Positions 47,090 to 55,820 of a DNA stretch of 64,000 nt are shown here, piece after piece (the first letter of the stretch is position 1; each line of letters opens with the position of its first letter). Source of the DNA: Falsiroseomonas sp050563525 (GTDB lineage Bacteria > Pseudomonadota > Alphaproteobacteria > Acetobacterales > Acetobacteraceae). Where the stretch lies: NCBI RefSeq assembly GCF_050563525.1, contig NZ_JBNXUN010000001.1:744001-808000 (forward strand), written 5' to 3'. The notes under the pieces are model-generated. The model saw only the letters and a program-made list of their open reading frames with translations. It was not told where the DNA came from and made no database searches. Made by a program: the position numbers and the translations under genes.

Positions 47090-48274
47090 TCAAACCTCGT
47101 AGGGCAGGCCCACGTAGTTCTCGGCCAGCGTCGTCATGGCGGCCCGGCTGGTGGAGACGTAGTCGAGTTCGGCCACCTGCACCCGATGCTCGAAGCGGTC
47201 GTCGCCGTCGAAGCGGTGCAGCATCGAGGTCATCCACCAGGAGAAGCGCTGGCCCTTCCAGATGCGGCGCAGGCAGATCTCCGAGTACTGCTCCAGCAGC
47301 GTCGCGTCGCCCTTCGCGAAGAAGCGCTCCAGGCCGCGGGCCAGCACGCGGATGTCGGCGATGGCGAGGTTCATGCCCTTGGCACCGGTCGGGGGCACGA
47401 TGTGGGCGGCATCGCCGGCCAGGAACAGGCGGCCGTGGCGCATCGGCTCCACCACATAGCTGCGCATGGCGGTGACGCCCTTCTGGAAAATCGGGCCTTC
47501 CTGGAGTTCAGGACCGCAGCCGAGGCGCTTGTGCAGTTCCGCCCAGATCCGCGCATCCGGCCACAGCGCCAGATCCTCGTCCGGCGCGCATTGCAGGTAC
47601 AGGCGCGTGACGGTCTCGGACCGCATGGTGGCCAGTGCGAAACCGTCCTGGTGGCGGGCGTAGATCAACTCCTCGGACACCGGCTTGCTGCGCGCCAGGA
47701 TGCCGAGCCAGGCAAAGGGGTAGATGCGGTCGTAGATGCGGATGATGTCGGCCGGGATGGCGCCGCGGCAGATGCCGTGGAAGCCGTCGCAGCCGCCGAT
47801 GAAGGCACACTCCAGCACCTGCGCCACGCCGTCATGGGTGAAGCTGATGCGCGGCGCGTCGGAGGTGACATCGTGTACCGCGACATCCGTGACGTCGAAC
47901 AGGATGGCCGGGTTGCCGGAACACGTGCCGGCGGCCAGCCGCGCCGCGATCAGGTCCTTCACCACCTCCTGCTGCCCGTAGATGGTGACGACCTTGCCGG
48001 TCAGGTCGGTCAGCGGGATCCGGTGGCCAGTGCCGTCGAAGCGCAGTTCGATGCCGTGATGCGCCAGGCCCTGGCGGTGCAGGCGGTCCGCCACGCCGGC
48101 CTCGGTCAGCGTGTCGACACTGCCCTGTTCCAGCAGGCCGGCGCGGACGCGCTCCTCAACGTATGAGCGCGACCGCGCTTCCAGCACCACGCTGTCGATG
48201 CCGGCCAGGTGCAGCAGGTGGGACAGCAGCAGCCCGGCGGGGCCTGCGCCGATGATGCCGACCTGGGTGCGCAT
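47090..48274 (-). CDS. pobA: 4-hydroxybenzoate 3-monooxygenase
   Basis: A 394-residue flavoprotein monooxygenase that turns 4-hydroxybenzoate into protocatechuate with NADPH and O2. FAD motifs are QVGIIGAGPAGLLLSHLLHL at the N-terminus and LFLAGDAAHIVPPTGAKGMN in the second half. The substrate-site and NADPH-site regions (VRAGLLEQGSVDTL, IYGQQEVVKDLIAARL, RIYPFAWLGILA) match PobA rather than other aromatic hydroxylases. The ATG at 48274 begins the Rossmann strand; an open extension upstream is non-coding. No protocatechuate genes are in view. It is divergent from phnD. Confidence 0.94.
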   Translation of the reverse strand: MRTQVGIIGAGPAGLLLSHLLHLAGIDSVVLEARSRSYVEERVRAGLLEQGSVDTLTEAGVADRLHRQGLAHHGIELRFDGTGHRIPLTDLTGKVVTIYGQQEVVKDLIAARLAAGTCSGNPAILFDVTDVAVHDVTSDAPRISFTHDGVAQVLECAFIGGCDGFHGICRGAIPADIIRIYDRIYPFAWLGILARSKPVSEELIYARHQDGFALATMRSETVTRLYLQCAPDEDLALWPDARIWAELHKRLGCGPELQEGPIFQKGVTAMRSYVVEPMRHGRLFLAGDAAHIVPPTGAKGMNLAIADIRVLARGLERFFAKGDATLLEQYSEICLRRIWKGQRFSWWMTSMLHRFDGDDRFEHRVQVAELDYVSTSRAAMTTLAENYVGLPYEV

Positions 48275-48346
48275 CGCCTTGGGTCTCCTTCGTCCTTGGC
48301 CCGTATGTGCCGCGGCGGCCGGGCTTGGCAACGGGGTGGGGCAGGA

Positions 48347-48367
48347 ATTGTTTTGAAGCATAACAAT
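48347..48367. promoter_or_regulatory. Candidate operator upstream of pobA
   Basis: ATTGTT and AACAAT form an inverted repeat around nine bases in the 246-base gap between pobA and phnD, 73 bases before the pobA start. It is AT-rich in a GC-rich setting and has the T-N11-A shape. It could be the site of a PobR-type or LysR regulator, but no regulator gene is adjacent. Confidence 0.35.
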
Positions 48368-48520
48368 CAGGCGCTGTTTGACCATCCTGCTGGCCAATCC
48401 TCCGGACCAATCTGCCAAAGGCGCGCGCGGATCGCAGGTCGTCCCGACATGGTCATGCCGGTGTCAAGCAACTGCAACAGCCGGCGCGCTAGACGGCGCC
48501 ATCCGAACGGGAAACGCCGC

Positions 48521-49444
48521 ATGATCCGTCGCCGCACCACGCTCGCCGCCACTGCCGCGATCCTCGCAACGCCCCTGGTCGCGAGGCCAACCCAGGCGCA
48601 GGCCGGCTGGCGTGCCAGCATCCGCGAGCTGCGCCTCGGCGTATCCTCGGCCGAGAACGAGCGCGACGCGATCGCGCGCCAGCAGCCGTTCCAGGACTAC
48701 ATCCAGCGCAGCCTGGGCGTGCCGCTTCGGGTGTTCCGCGCCACGGACTACGCCGGGGTGGTGGAGGCGCTGCGCGGCGGCAACATCGAATTCGCCCGCT
48801 TCGGGCCGGCGGCCTATGCGCTGGCACACCGGGTGATGGGGGACGGCGTGGTGCCCTATGCCCGTGACCGCGATGCGGCGGGGGCCACGGGCTATCACAG
48901 CGTGGTCTTCGTCCGCGCCGACAGCCCGCATCGCCGAATCGAGGATCTGGCCGGCAAGTCCTTCGCCTTCGCCGATCCCAACTCCGCCTCCGGCTTCGCC
49001 TTCCCGTCCTATTTCCTGCGCCGGGCGGGCTTCGATCCGGCCCGGCATTTCAGCCGCACCGGCTTTTCCGGCAGCCACGAGCAGAGCGTGATCGCGGTGC
49101 TCAACGGCACCTACGATGCCGCCGCCACCTTCTGGTCGAACGAGGAACGCGGCAACATCCAGCGCATGATCGAGAAGGGCATGATCCAGCCCGGCACCAC
49201 GCGCATCGTCTGGACCAGCCCGCAGATCCCGAACTCGCCCTGGGTGATGCGCGGCGACCTGCCGGCGGATTTGCGGCGGGACTGGGCGGAGGCGGTCTTC
49301 GCCATGCCGGAGCGGGACCCGGAGGCGTTCCGCGTCGCGTCCTCCGGCGCCGCCGGCCTGGTGCCGACGACGCATGCCGACTACCTCGATGTCATCGCGG
49401 TGGTCGGGGACAATCTCCAGCGCCGTCGCCAGCGCGGCTCGTGA
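48521..49444 (+). CDS. phnD: Phosphate/phosphonate ABC transporter substrate-binding protein (PhnD type)
   Basis: A 307-residue periplasmic receptor. After a signal (IRRRTTLAATAAILATPL ... QAQA) come LRLGVSSAENERDAIARQQP and the PhnD-type stretches RGGNIEFARFGPAAYALAHR and LAGKSFAFADPNSASGFAFP, followed by GSHEQSVIAVLNGTYDAAAT. It would bind a phosphonate, phosphite or phosphate ester. Its stop overlaps the first permease gene (GTGA). No phnC ATPase gene precedes it. The family also includes receptors for other oxyanions. Confidence 0.88.
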   Translation: MIRRRTTLAATAAILATPLVARPTQAQAGWRASIRELRLGVSSAENERDAIARQQPFQDYIQRSLGVPLRVFRATDYAGVVEALRGGNIEFARFGPAAYALAHRVMGDGVVPYARDRDAAGATGYHSVVFVRADSPHRRIEDLAGKSFAFADPNSASGFAFPSYFLRRAGFDPARHFSRTGFSGSHEQSVIAVLNGTYDAAATFWSNEERGNIQRMIEKGMIQPGTTRIVWTSPQIPNSPWVMRGDLPADLRRDWAEAVFAMPERDPEAFRVASSGAAGLVPTTHADYLDVIAVVGDNLQRRRQRGS

Positions 49445-50304
49445 CGTCCGCGCGGCTTGCGGCGGAGGCGGCCTGGACCAGCGCCAGGCGCCGCCGCCGT
49501 GCCTTCTCCTCCCTCTGGACCGCGGTGTTCCTGCTGGCCGTCGCGGTGGCGGCGCAGGTGGGGGAGGTCAGCCTGGCGCGGCTGGCGGCCGGGCTGCCTA
49601 TGGCGCTGGACTACATCGGCCGCACGCTGCCGGCGCTGAGCCTGTCCACGCTGCGGGCGGACCTGGCGGAATGGATGTGGGGGCTCGACCTGTGGGTCGG
49701 CCTGCTGCTGGACACCGTGCTGATCGGCTACACCGGCACCGTGCTGGGCGCCGCGGCGGCGCTGCTGCTGTCCTTTCCGGCGGCGACCACGCTGGCGCCA
49801 CGCTGGTCCGTGGAGGTGGTGCGGCGCGTGCTGGAGCTGGCGCGCACCGTGCCGACGCTCGTCTTCGCGCTGATCTTCGTCTACGCCTTCGGCCTCGGCC
49901 CGCTGGCCGGCGTGCTGGCGGTGGCGCTGCACACCATGGGCGCGCTCGGCAAGCTGTTCGCCGAGGTGCATGAGAACGCCGATCTGCGCAGCGTCGATGC
50001 GATCCGCGCCGCCGGTGGAAGCTGGGGCCAGGCGATGCGCTACGGCGTGCTGCCGCAATCCCTGCCCGGCCTGCTGTCCTTCGGCCTGATGCGCTTCGAG
50101 ATCAACGTGCGGGAGGGGTCCGTGCTCGGCATCGTCGGCGCCGGCGGGATCGGGGAGGAGCTGTACCTGTCGGTGCGGCAATTCTCCTACCCCGACATCT
50201 CCGCCATCCTGATCCTGATCCTGCTGACGGTGACGCTGATCGACCTGCTCTGCGGCCGGCTGCGGCACCGTATCATCGGCGCGGAGGCGCTGCGCGCGGC
50301 ATGA
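49441..50304 (+). CDS. phnE: Phosphonate-type ABC transporter permease (PhnE), first
   Basis: A 287-residue inner-membrane permease with about six hydrophobic segments. PhnE motifs are DTVLIGYTGTVLGAAAALLL, ELARTVPTLVFALIFVYAFG and the EAA-loop region VDAIRAAGGSWGQAMRYGVL, followed by REGSVLGIVGAGGIGEELY. The GTG start overlaps the phnD stop. It and the next gene form a permease pair, as in many phosphonate and phosphite importers. Confidence 0.9.
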   Translation: MTSARLAAEAAWTSARRRRRAFSSLWTAVFLLAVAVAAQVGEVSLARLAAGLPMALDYIGRTLPALSLSTLRADLAEWMWGLDLWVGLLLDTVLIGYTGTVLGAAAALLLSFPAATTLAPRWSVEVVRRVLELARTVPTLVFALIFVYAFGLGPLAGVLAVALHTMGALGKLFAEVHENADLRSVDAIRAAGGSWGQAMRYGVLPQSLPGLLSFGLMRFEINVREGSVLGIVGAGGIGEELYLSVRQFSYPDISAILILILLTVTLIDLLCGRLRHRIIGAEALRAA

Positions 50305-51083
50305 TGGCCCCGACCTTCCTTGCACGACATTCGACCGCCCTGATCTTCGGCGGCGGCTTCCTCCTGCTGCTGTTCGGCCTGTGGCGCGTGGATGCCGCGC
50401 CGGCGCGGCTGCTGGAGGGGATGCAAAAGCTTGGCTGGCTGCTGGCGCTGATGTGGCCGCCGAGCCCGGGCGGCGCGCTGCGCGACCTGCTCGGCGCGCT
50501 GGCGGAAACGGTCGCGATGGCCTTCCTCGGCACGCTGCTGGCGGTGGTGGTGGCGCTGCCGCTGAGCTTCCTCGGCGCCGGCAACATCATCGGCAATGTC
50601 CTGGCCAGGTTCACCATCCGCCGCGCCTATGACGGGCTGCGGGCGGTGGACAGCCTGGTCTGGGCGCTGATCTTCGTCTCGGCCGTCGGCATGGGGCCCT
50701 TCGCCGGCATCCTGGCGCTGGCACTGCCGGATATCGGGCTGCTGGCCAAGATGTTCTCCGAGTCACTGGAAGCGGCGGAACGTCAGCAGGTGGAGGGTGT
50801 GCGGGCGGCCGGCGGGTCGCGGCTGCACGCCATCCGCTACGGCCTGCTGCCTCAGGCGGGGCCGGTGATGCTGGCGCAGGTGCTCTACACCTTCGAGAGC
50901 AACACGCGCTCCGCCACCATCCTTGGCGTGGTCGGCGCCGGTGGCATCGGCCTGGCGCTGTCCGACCGCATCCGGCTGAACAACTGGGACGAGGCGGCGT
51001 TCATCGTGCTGATGATCCTGGTCGCCGTCGGCCTCATCGACTGGGGCAGCCGGCAGCTGCGATTGAGGCTGATCCGCGCATGA
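50301..51083 (+). CDS. phnE: Phosphonate-type ABC transporter permease (PhnE), second
   Basis: A 260-residue permease paralogous to the previous one. It contains ETVAMAFLGTLLAVVVALPL, RAVDSLVWALIFVSAVGMGP, the EAA loop VEGVRAAGGSRLHAIRYGLL and NTRSATILGVVGAGGIGLAL. The two probably make a heterodimer. It overlaps its neighbours by four bases on both sides, so translation of the four-gene unit is coupled. Confidence 0.9.
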   Translation: MMAPTFLARHSTALIFGGGFLLLLFGLWRVDAAPARLLEGMQKLGWLLALMWPPSPGGALRDLLGALAETVAMAFLGTLLAVVVALPLSFLGAGNIIGNVLARFTIRRAYDGLRAVDSLVWALIFVSAVGMGPFAGILALALPDIGLLAKMFSESLEAAERQQVEGVRAAGGSRLHAIRYGLLPQAGPVMLAQVLYTFESNTRSATILGVVGAGGIGLALSDRIRLNNWDEAAFIVLMILVAVGLIDWGSRQLRLRLIRA

Positions 51084-51736
51084 CCCGAGATCCCGACAGC
51101 GCCCGCAAGCAGCTTGGCGAGGCGCCGCTGATCCACCCGACGGCGAACGTCAGGGACAGCAGCTTCGGCTGCTATACGGAGGTCGGCGCCCGCAGCAGCG
51201 TCGCGGAGACCAGCTTCGGCGACTACGCCTATGTCGTGAACGACAGCCAGATCATCTACGCGACTGTGGGGAAATTCTGTTCGATCGCGAGCCACACGCG
51301 GATCAACCCGGGCAACCATCCGCTGGACCGCGTGGCGCTGAGCCACTTCACCTACCGGGCCAGCGCCTATGGCCTGGGCGAGGACGAGGCCGGGTTCTTC
51401 GACTGGCGGCGCGAACACCATGTCACGCTCGGGCACGATGTCTGGATCGGGCATGGCGCGATCGTGCTGCCGGGAGTGACCATCGGCACCGGTGCGGCGA
51501 TCGGCGCCGGAGCGGTGGTGACGAAGGACATTCCGCCCTTCGCCGTCGCGGTCGGCAATCCGGCGCGGGTGCTGCGCTACCGCTTCACACCGGGAGTGCA
51601 GGCGAGCCTGCTGCGGATCGCCTGGTGGGACTGGCCGCGGGAAAAGCTGGCGGAGAGGTTGGCGGATATGCGCCGTCTTTCCGCCGAGGATTTCTGCGCC
51701 CGCTACGACGTCGGCACCCAACCCTCTCCCCCTTGA
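51080..51736 (+). CDS. Hexapeptide-repeat acetyltransferase of phosphonate clusters
   Basis: A 218-residue left-handed beta-helix transferase. LIHPTANVRDSSFGCYTEVG begins the repeats, and HHVTLGHDVWIGHGAIVLPG followed by VTIGTGAAIGAGAVVTKDIP holds the active region, with the conserved histidine expected in xenobiotic acetyltransferases. Proteins of this type are regular companions of phosphonate genes (the DapD/GlmU-related phosphonate metabolism group). Its C-terminal GTQPSPP is encoded by the dispersed repeat at 51715, so the repeat has probably replaced the original end of the gene. Confidence 0.82.
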   Translation: MTRDPDSARKQLGEAPLIHPTANVRDSSFGCYTEVGARSSVAETSFGDYAYVVNDSQIIYATVGKFCSIASHTRINPGNHPLDRVALSHFTYRASAYGLGEDEAGFFDWRREHHVTLGHDVWIGHGAIVLPGVTIGTGAAIGAGAVVTKDIPPFAVAVGNPARVLRYRFTPGVQASLLRIAWWDWPREKLAERLADMRRLSAEDFCARYDVGTQPSPP

Positions 51737-51740
51737 GGGG
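51715..51740. repeat. Dispersed palindromic repeat, copy 4
   Basis: CACCCAACCCTCTCCCCC is shared with copy 1; CCCC-TTGA-GGGG makes a short stem. It contains the last codons and the stop of the hexapeptide acetyltransferase and lies 15 bases before the convergent stop of the amino-acid-type receptor gene. Confidence 0.75.
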
Positions 51741-51755
51741 CAGAAGGCTTCACGA

Positions 51756-52787
51756 TCAGCGGATTGGCGGCGCGTACATCAGGCCGCCGCGGGTCCACAG
51801 GTCGTTGATGCCGCGGGACAGGCCCACCGGCGTGTTGCGGCCGAGGTGACGCTCAAAGATCTCGCCGTAGTTGCCGACCGCCTTGATGGCGTTGTAGGCC
51901 CAGCGGCGGTCTAGCCCGATGAACGGGCCATGGTCGCCGGAAACGCCGAGCAGGCGGCGGATCTCCGGGCGCGGGCTGGCCAGCATCTGGTCCACATTGG
52001 CCTGGGTGACGCCAAGCTCCTCCGCCTCGATCAGGGCAAACACGGTCCAGCGGACGATGTCGAACCACTGGTCGTCGCCATGCCGCACCGCGACGGCCAG
52101 GGGTTCCTTCGAGATGATGTCGGGCAGCACCACATGCTCCGACGGGTTCTGCAGGGCGGAGCGGATGCCGGCGAGCTGCGAGGCATCGGTGGTGAACACG
52201 TCGCAGCGGCCGGACTGGTAGGCGATGCGGGTCTCGTCATTCTGCTCGAACACCACCGGTCGGATCGCCAGGTTGTTGCTGCGCGCCCAGTCCGCCAGGT
52301 TCAGCTCGTTGGTCGTGCCCGACGTCACGCAGAAGGTGGCGCCGCCGAGCTGCGCCGCGCGGGTAACGCCGAGGCTGGTGCGCAGCAGGAAGCCCTGGCC
52401 ATCGTAGAAGTTCACCGCGGTGAAGTTCAGGCCGTTCGCGGTATCGCGCGACTGGGTCCAGGTGGTGGTGCGCGGCAGCACGTCGATCTGGCCGGATTGC
52501 AGCGCCGGCAGGCGGGCCGCGGAGGTGACGACGACGAAGCGGGCGCGGGCGGCGTCGCCGAACACGGCGGCGGCAATCGCGCGGCAGGTGTCGCCATCAA
52601 GGCCGGTGTAGATGCCGCGGCTGTCCATCACGCCGAAGCCGGGCGCGCCAGGATGCGCGCCGCAGTCGACCGAGCCCTTGGCGCGCACCGCCGTGAGCGT
52701 CGGGCCGGGTTGTGCCATGGTCTGCGCCACTGCGGGCAGCGCCAGGCCCAGCGCCAGGCCGAAGGCGGCGAGCGATTTACCCATCAT
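51756..52787 (-). CDS. General amino-acid ABC transporter-type substrate-binding protein
   Basis: A 343-residue receptor of the polar amino-acid family (AapJ/BztA-like). After a signal (FGLALGLALPAVAQT) come TLTAVRAKGSVDCGAHPGAP, GFGVMDSRGIYTGLDGDTCR, DVLPRTTTWTQSRDTANGLN and the typical LGGATFCVTSGTTNELNLAD. The long PPxIR tail, with WAYNAIKAVGNYGEIFERHL, matches AapJ-type proteins. No ABC permease or ATPase genes accompany it. Its ATG overlaps the stop of a TRAP permease by four bases, an odd combination. GGGAGAG precedes the start. Confidence 0.9.
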   Translation of the reverse strand: MMGKSLAAFGLALGLALPAVAQTMAQPGPTLTAVRAKGSVDCGAHPGAPGFGVMDSRGIYTGLDGDTCRAIAAAVFGDAARARFVVVTSAARLPALQSGQIDVLPRTTTWTQSRDTANGLNFTAVNFYDGQGFLLRTSLGVTRAAQLGGATFCVTSGTTNELNLADWARSNNLAIRPVVFEQNDETRIAYQSGRCDVFTTDASQLAGIRSALQNPSEHVVLPDIISKEPLAVAVRHGDDQWFDIVRWTVFALIEAEELGVTQANVDQMLASPRPEIRRLLGVSGDHGPFIGLDRRWAYNAIKAVGNYGEIFERHLGRNTPVGLSRGINDLWTRGGLMYAPPIR

Positions 52788-54697
52788 GCTTTCTCTCCCG
52801 ATATGCGGCGCGCGGTTCGAGCCGCCACCATTTGCCATGCCGCGACGGCGCCCAGCGCGCCGACCGCCAGCAGCAGCCTGGCGCTGTCCGGGATCGCGTG
52901 CAGGAAGGCGACCGCGAGCCCGAGCGCGCCGAGCAGCAGGCGCAGCATGGTCCCCATCGGCGCCAGCAGGAACCCCGCATAGGCCGAGGTGAACAGCACC
53001 AGCGCGCCGGCCATGATGGAGATGGACAGCATGATCTGCACCAGCCCGCCGCGCATCATGATGCCGGGGTCGTAGATGAAGGCGAAGCCGACCGCGAAGC
53101 CGGCGATGGCGAAGCGGGAGGAGTGTAGCGCGGTCATGGAGGGGCTGGATTTCGCGATCGCGGCCGCCGCGAAGGCCGCCGCGGCAACCGGCGGCGTGGT
53201 ATCCGCCAGCACCGCGAAATAGAAGACGAACATGTGCGCCTGCAGCATGTCGACGTTGAGGTACGCACCGAGTTCCAGCACCTGCGGCACGCCGATGGCG
53301 GCGGCGATGATGTAGCTCGGTGTCGTCGGGATGCCCATGCCGAGCACCAGCACGGTGATCGCCAGGAATACCAGCAGCAGCGCCAGATTGCCGCCGGCCA
53401 ACTCCTTGATGATGCCGCCGAAGGCCACGACCATGCCGGTGGCGGTCAGCGCGGAGACGACGATGCCGGCTCCGGCGATGGTGACGGCCAGCGGCGCCAT
53501 GGTCAGGCCGGCGCGCGCCAGGCTTTCCACCACCTGCATCGGCGTCATGCGGCTGCGCCGGCGCAGGAAGGCGACGGCGACCATCGAGAGCGTGGCGCAG
53601 AAGGCGGCGAAATTGCCGGACCAGCGTTCCGTCATCAGCCAGACCAGCACGCCGATCGGGATGACCAGGTGCGCATCCGCCAGCACCTCCCGCCACGCCG
53701 GGATCTCGGCGATCGGGACCGGGGCGAGGCCGAGCTTCTTCGCCTCGAAATGCACGGCGGACAGGATGGCGAAGTAGTACAGGACCGCGCCGGCCGCGGC
53801 GGCGACCAGGATGTTGCCGTAGGGGATGTTGGTGATCTCGGCCATGACGAAGGCCGCCGCGCCCATCACCGGCGGCATCAGCGCACCGCCGACGCTCGCG
53901 GCACTCTCGATTCCGCCGGCAACCGCCGGGCGGTAGCCGACGCGGATCATCAGCGGGATGGTCATCGACCCGGTGGTGATGACGTTGGAGACGGAGGAGC
54001 CGCTCATCGTGCCGAACAGGCCGGAGGTCACCACGGCGACCTTGGCGGGCCCGCCGGAATAGCGCCCGGCGACGGCAGTGCCGAAGTTGGAGAACAGCCG
54101 CCCGGTGCCGCTGCCCTGCATGAAGCTGCCGAACAGGATGAAGACGGCGATGATGGTGGCGACGATGCCGGTCAGCGGCCCGTAGACGCCGCCGGCGGTG
54201 GGCACCAGCCAGGAGGCCTCGACGATCTCGGCCGGCGTGAAGGGCCGCGCGTTGAGCATCCCCGGCACCAGCCAGCCCCACTGCATGTAGGCCAGCGAGA
54301 TGGCGACCATGAGGGCGAGGCCGGGTTCGACCGCGCGCCGTATCGCCTCCAGCAGCGTGACGATGGCGAGGATGCCGAGCGCCATCATGGTGGGCGTGAA
54401 GGGGTCGACGTATTCCATGCGGTCGGCGACCGCCATCCAGTTCCACATCACCCAGGCATGCGGAATGCCGGACGCCACCGCCCAGACCCAGTCCAGCACC
54501 GAGGGCCGGCGCTTCGGCGAACGGGTCCTCAACGCCGGGTACAGCAGGAACAACAGCGGCGTGAAGACCAGCAGGTGGAAGCCGCGCATCTGGATCGGCT
54601 CGGGAAAGCCCGTGCCGCCGAAATAGAGGTGGACGGCCGCCGCGGCCGCCGCCCACGCCCAACAGACCCACTTCAGTGGGCCGACGAGGTCCCGCAT
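52784..54697 (-). CDS. TRAP transporter fused permease (DctQ-DctM type)
   Basis: A 637-residue membrane protein with an N-terminal DctQ-like part and a C-terminal DctM-like part. Signature stretches include FILFGSFMQGSGTGRLFSNF, TSGLFGTMSGSSVSNVITTG, GGALMPPVMGAAAFVMAEIT and the GMGIPTTPSYIIAAAIGVPQ region. It imports an organic acid bound by the TAXI receptor encoded 25 bases upstream. It overlaps the amino-acid receptor gene downstream. The truncated gene at the left window edge belongs to the same family. Confidence 0.94.
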   Translation of the reverse strand: MRDLVGPLKWVCWAWAAAAAAVHLYFGGTGFPEPIQMRGFHLLVFTPLLFLLYPALRTRSPKRRPSVLDWVWAVASGIPHAWVMWNWMAVADRMEYVDPFTPTMMALGILAIVTLLEAIRRAVEPGLALMVAISLAYMQWGWLVPGMLNARPFTPAEIVEASWLVPTAGGVYGPLTGIVATIIAVFILFGSFMQGSGTGRLFSNFGTAVAGRYSGGPAKVAVVTSGLFGTMSGSSVSNVITTGSMTIPLMIRVGYRPAVAGGIESAASVGGALMPPVMGAAAFVMAEITNIPYGNILVAAAAGAVLYYFAILSAVHFEAKKLGLAPVPIAEIPAWREVLADAHLVIPIGVLVWLMTERWSGNFAAFCATLSMVAVAFLRRRSRMTPMQVVESLARAGLTMAPLAVTIAGAGIVVSALTATGMVVAFGGIIKELAGGNLALLLVFLAITVLVLGMGIPTTPSYIIAAAIGVPQVLELGAYLNVDMLQAHMFVFYFAVLADTTPPVAAAAFAAAAIAKSSPSMTALHSSRFAIAGFAVGFAFIYDPGIMMRGGLVQIMLSISIMAGALVLFTSAYAGFLLAPMGTMLRLLLGALGLAVAFLHAIPDSARLLLAVGALGAVAAWQMVAARTARRISGEKA

Positions 54698-54722
54698 CCT
54701 GCCGCGCCGGCCGGGTCTACGC

Positions 54723-55718
54723 TCAGGCCGGCATCACGCCGGCTTCGCGGAAAGCCCGCGCGGCGCCGGGGTGCAGCGGCACGCCGCTGTACTTCCAGGC
54801 GACGGCCGGGTCGAAGGCGCCCATGCTGGCGTGGATCTGCGTCAGCCGCGTGCCGCGGTTCTTGATCAGGGTCTTGGTGATGCCATAGGCGGCGTCGTCC
54901 GGCACCGACTCGTTCGCCAGGATGACGCTGTCCATCGTCGTCACCATCAGGTCGGCGGATTGCAGCTGCGGATAGGTGCCGGCGGGCAGTCTGCCCTCGG
55001 CATAGGCGTAGGTGTCAGCCAGGTGCTTGCGGACGTCGTCAGGGAAGCCGACGAGTTGCGAGGCGCGGCGGCCCTGGCCGATTTCGGTCAGGATCGCGGC
55101 TGGCTTTGCCAGCGCGCAATACAGGTAGTCCACCTGGCCGTCGGCATAGGCGGCGGCGATGTCGGCGTAGCTGCCGTTCAGGTAGCGGCCGCCGTCAGCG
55201 CGGATCTTGTCCGGGCTGGAGCCGAGGAAGCGCAGGATGCGCTGCAGGGTCATCTCATCGGTCGAGGACCGCTGCGGGCAGGCGATCTTGAGGCCGCGCT
55301 GGGTCAGGATCTCCCGCATTCCCGCCGGCCCCGTGCCCACGGCGCGGACCAGGTTGTGCTCGGTCGGGCTGTAGCCGGTGCCAAGCGAGCGCAGCTTCTC
55401 ATGCTTGGTCGTGTAGGGCTCCTCGCCGCGCGCCGCGGCGGCGGTGAAGGCATCGATGCCCCAGCCGAGCGGCGACTGGCCGTTGTTGACGCGGGTGGAA
55501 TTTGCGAGGCCGCCACCGGGGACGACGCGGATGCGGATGCCCGGGTTCTCCTCCGCGATCAGGGAGGAAAGCCCGGCCGCCATCGTGTACCAGCCGCCGC
55601 CGACGGACCCCGCGACCCATTCCAGGGTCTGCTGCGCCTGGGCGGTGCGGATGAAGGGCGTGGCGAGCGCGGCGCCGCCGAGCAGCAGGACGCCGCGACG
55701 TGAAATGATGTTGGCCAT
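54723..55718 (-). CDS. TAXI family TRAP transporter solute-binding protein
   Basis: A 331-residue periplasmic receptor. The signal (RRGVLLLGGAALATPFI ... AQAQ) is followed by TLEWVAGSVGGGWYTMAAGL, RVVPGGGLANSTRVNNGQSP, and the TAXI ending SGVPLHPGAARAFREAGVMP. It is the first gene of a receptor-permease-receptor unit. It resembles the TAXI gene at 713-1657 in general plan but is clearly diverged. The substrate is unknown. Confidence 0.93.
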   Translation of the reverse strand: MANIISRRGVLLLGGAALATPFIRTAQAQQTLEWVAGSVGGGWYTMAAGLSSLIAEENPGIRIRVVPGGGLANSTRVNNGQSPLGWGIDAFTAAAARGEEPYTTKHEKLRSLGTGYSPTEHNLVRAVGTGPAGMREILTQRGLKIACPQRSSTDEMTLQRILRFLGSSPDKIRADGGRYLNGSYADIAAAYADGQVDYLYCALAKPAAILTEIGQGRRASQLVGFPDDVRKHLADTYAYAEGRLPAGTYPQLQSADLMVTTMDSVILANESVPDDAAYGITKTLIKNRGTRLTQIHASMGAFDPAVAWKYSGVPLHPGAARAFREAGVMPA

Positions 55719-55820
55719 CGAGGGCCTCCCCGTTTGTCTGCGGGGCGATCATGCGCGTCGTCCCGGCCGGCTTGCAACCGGCGGCGCGGCAGCTTTGCGC
55801 GGCGGCCGGGGCCGTTCTGC

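Noticed and set aside
52788..54671. A 971-residue open frame whose last third is the amino-acid-type receptor.
   Set aside because: The upstream two thirds overlap the TRAP permease in another frame and have no domain. The receptor starts at 52787 with a proper ribosome site and signal peptide.
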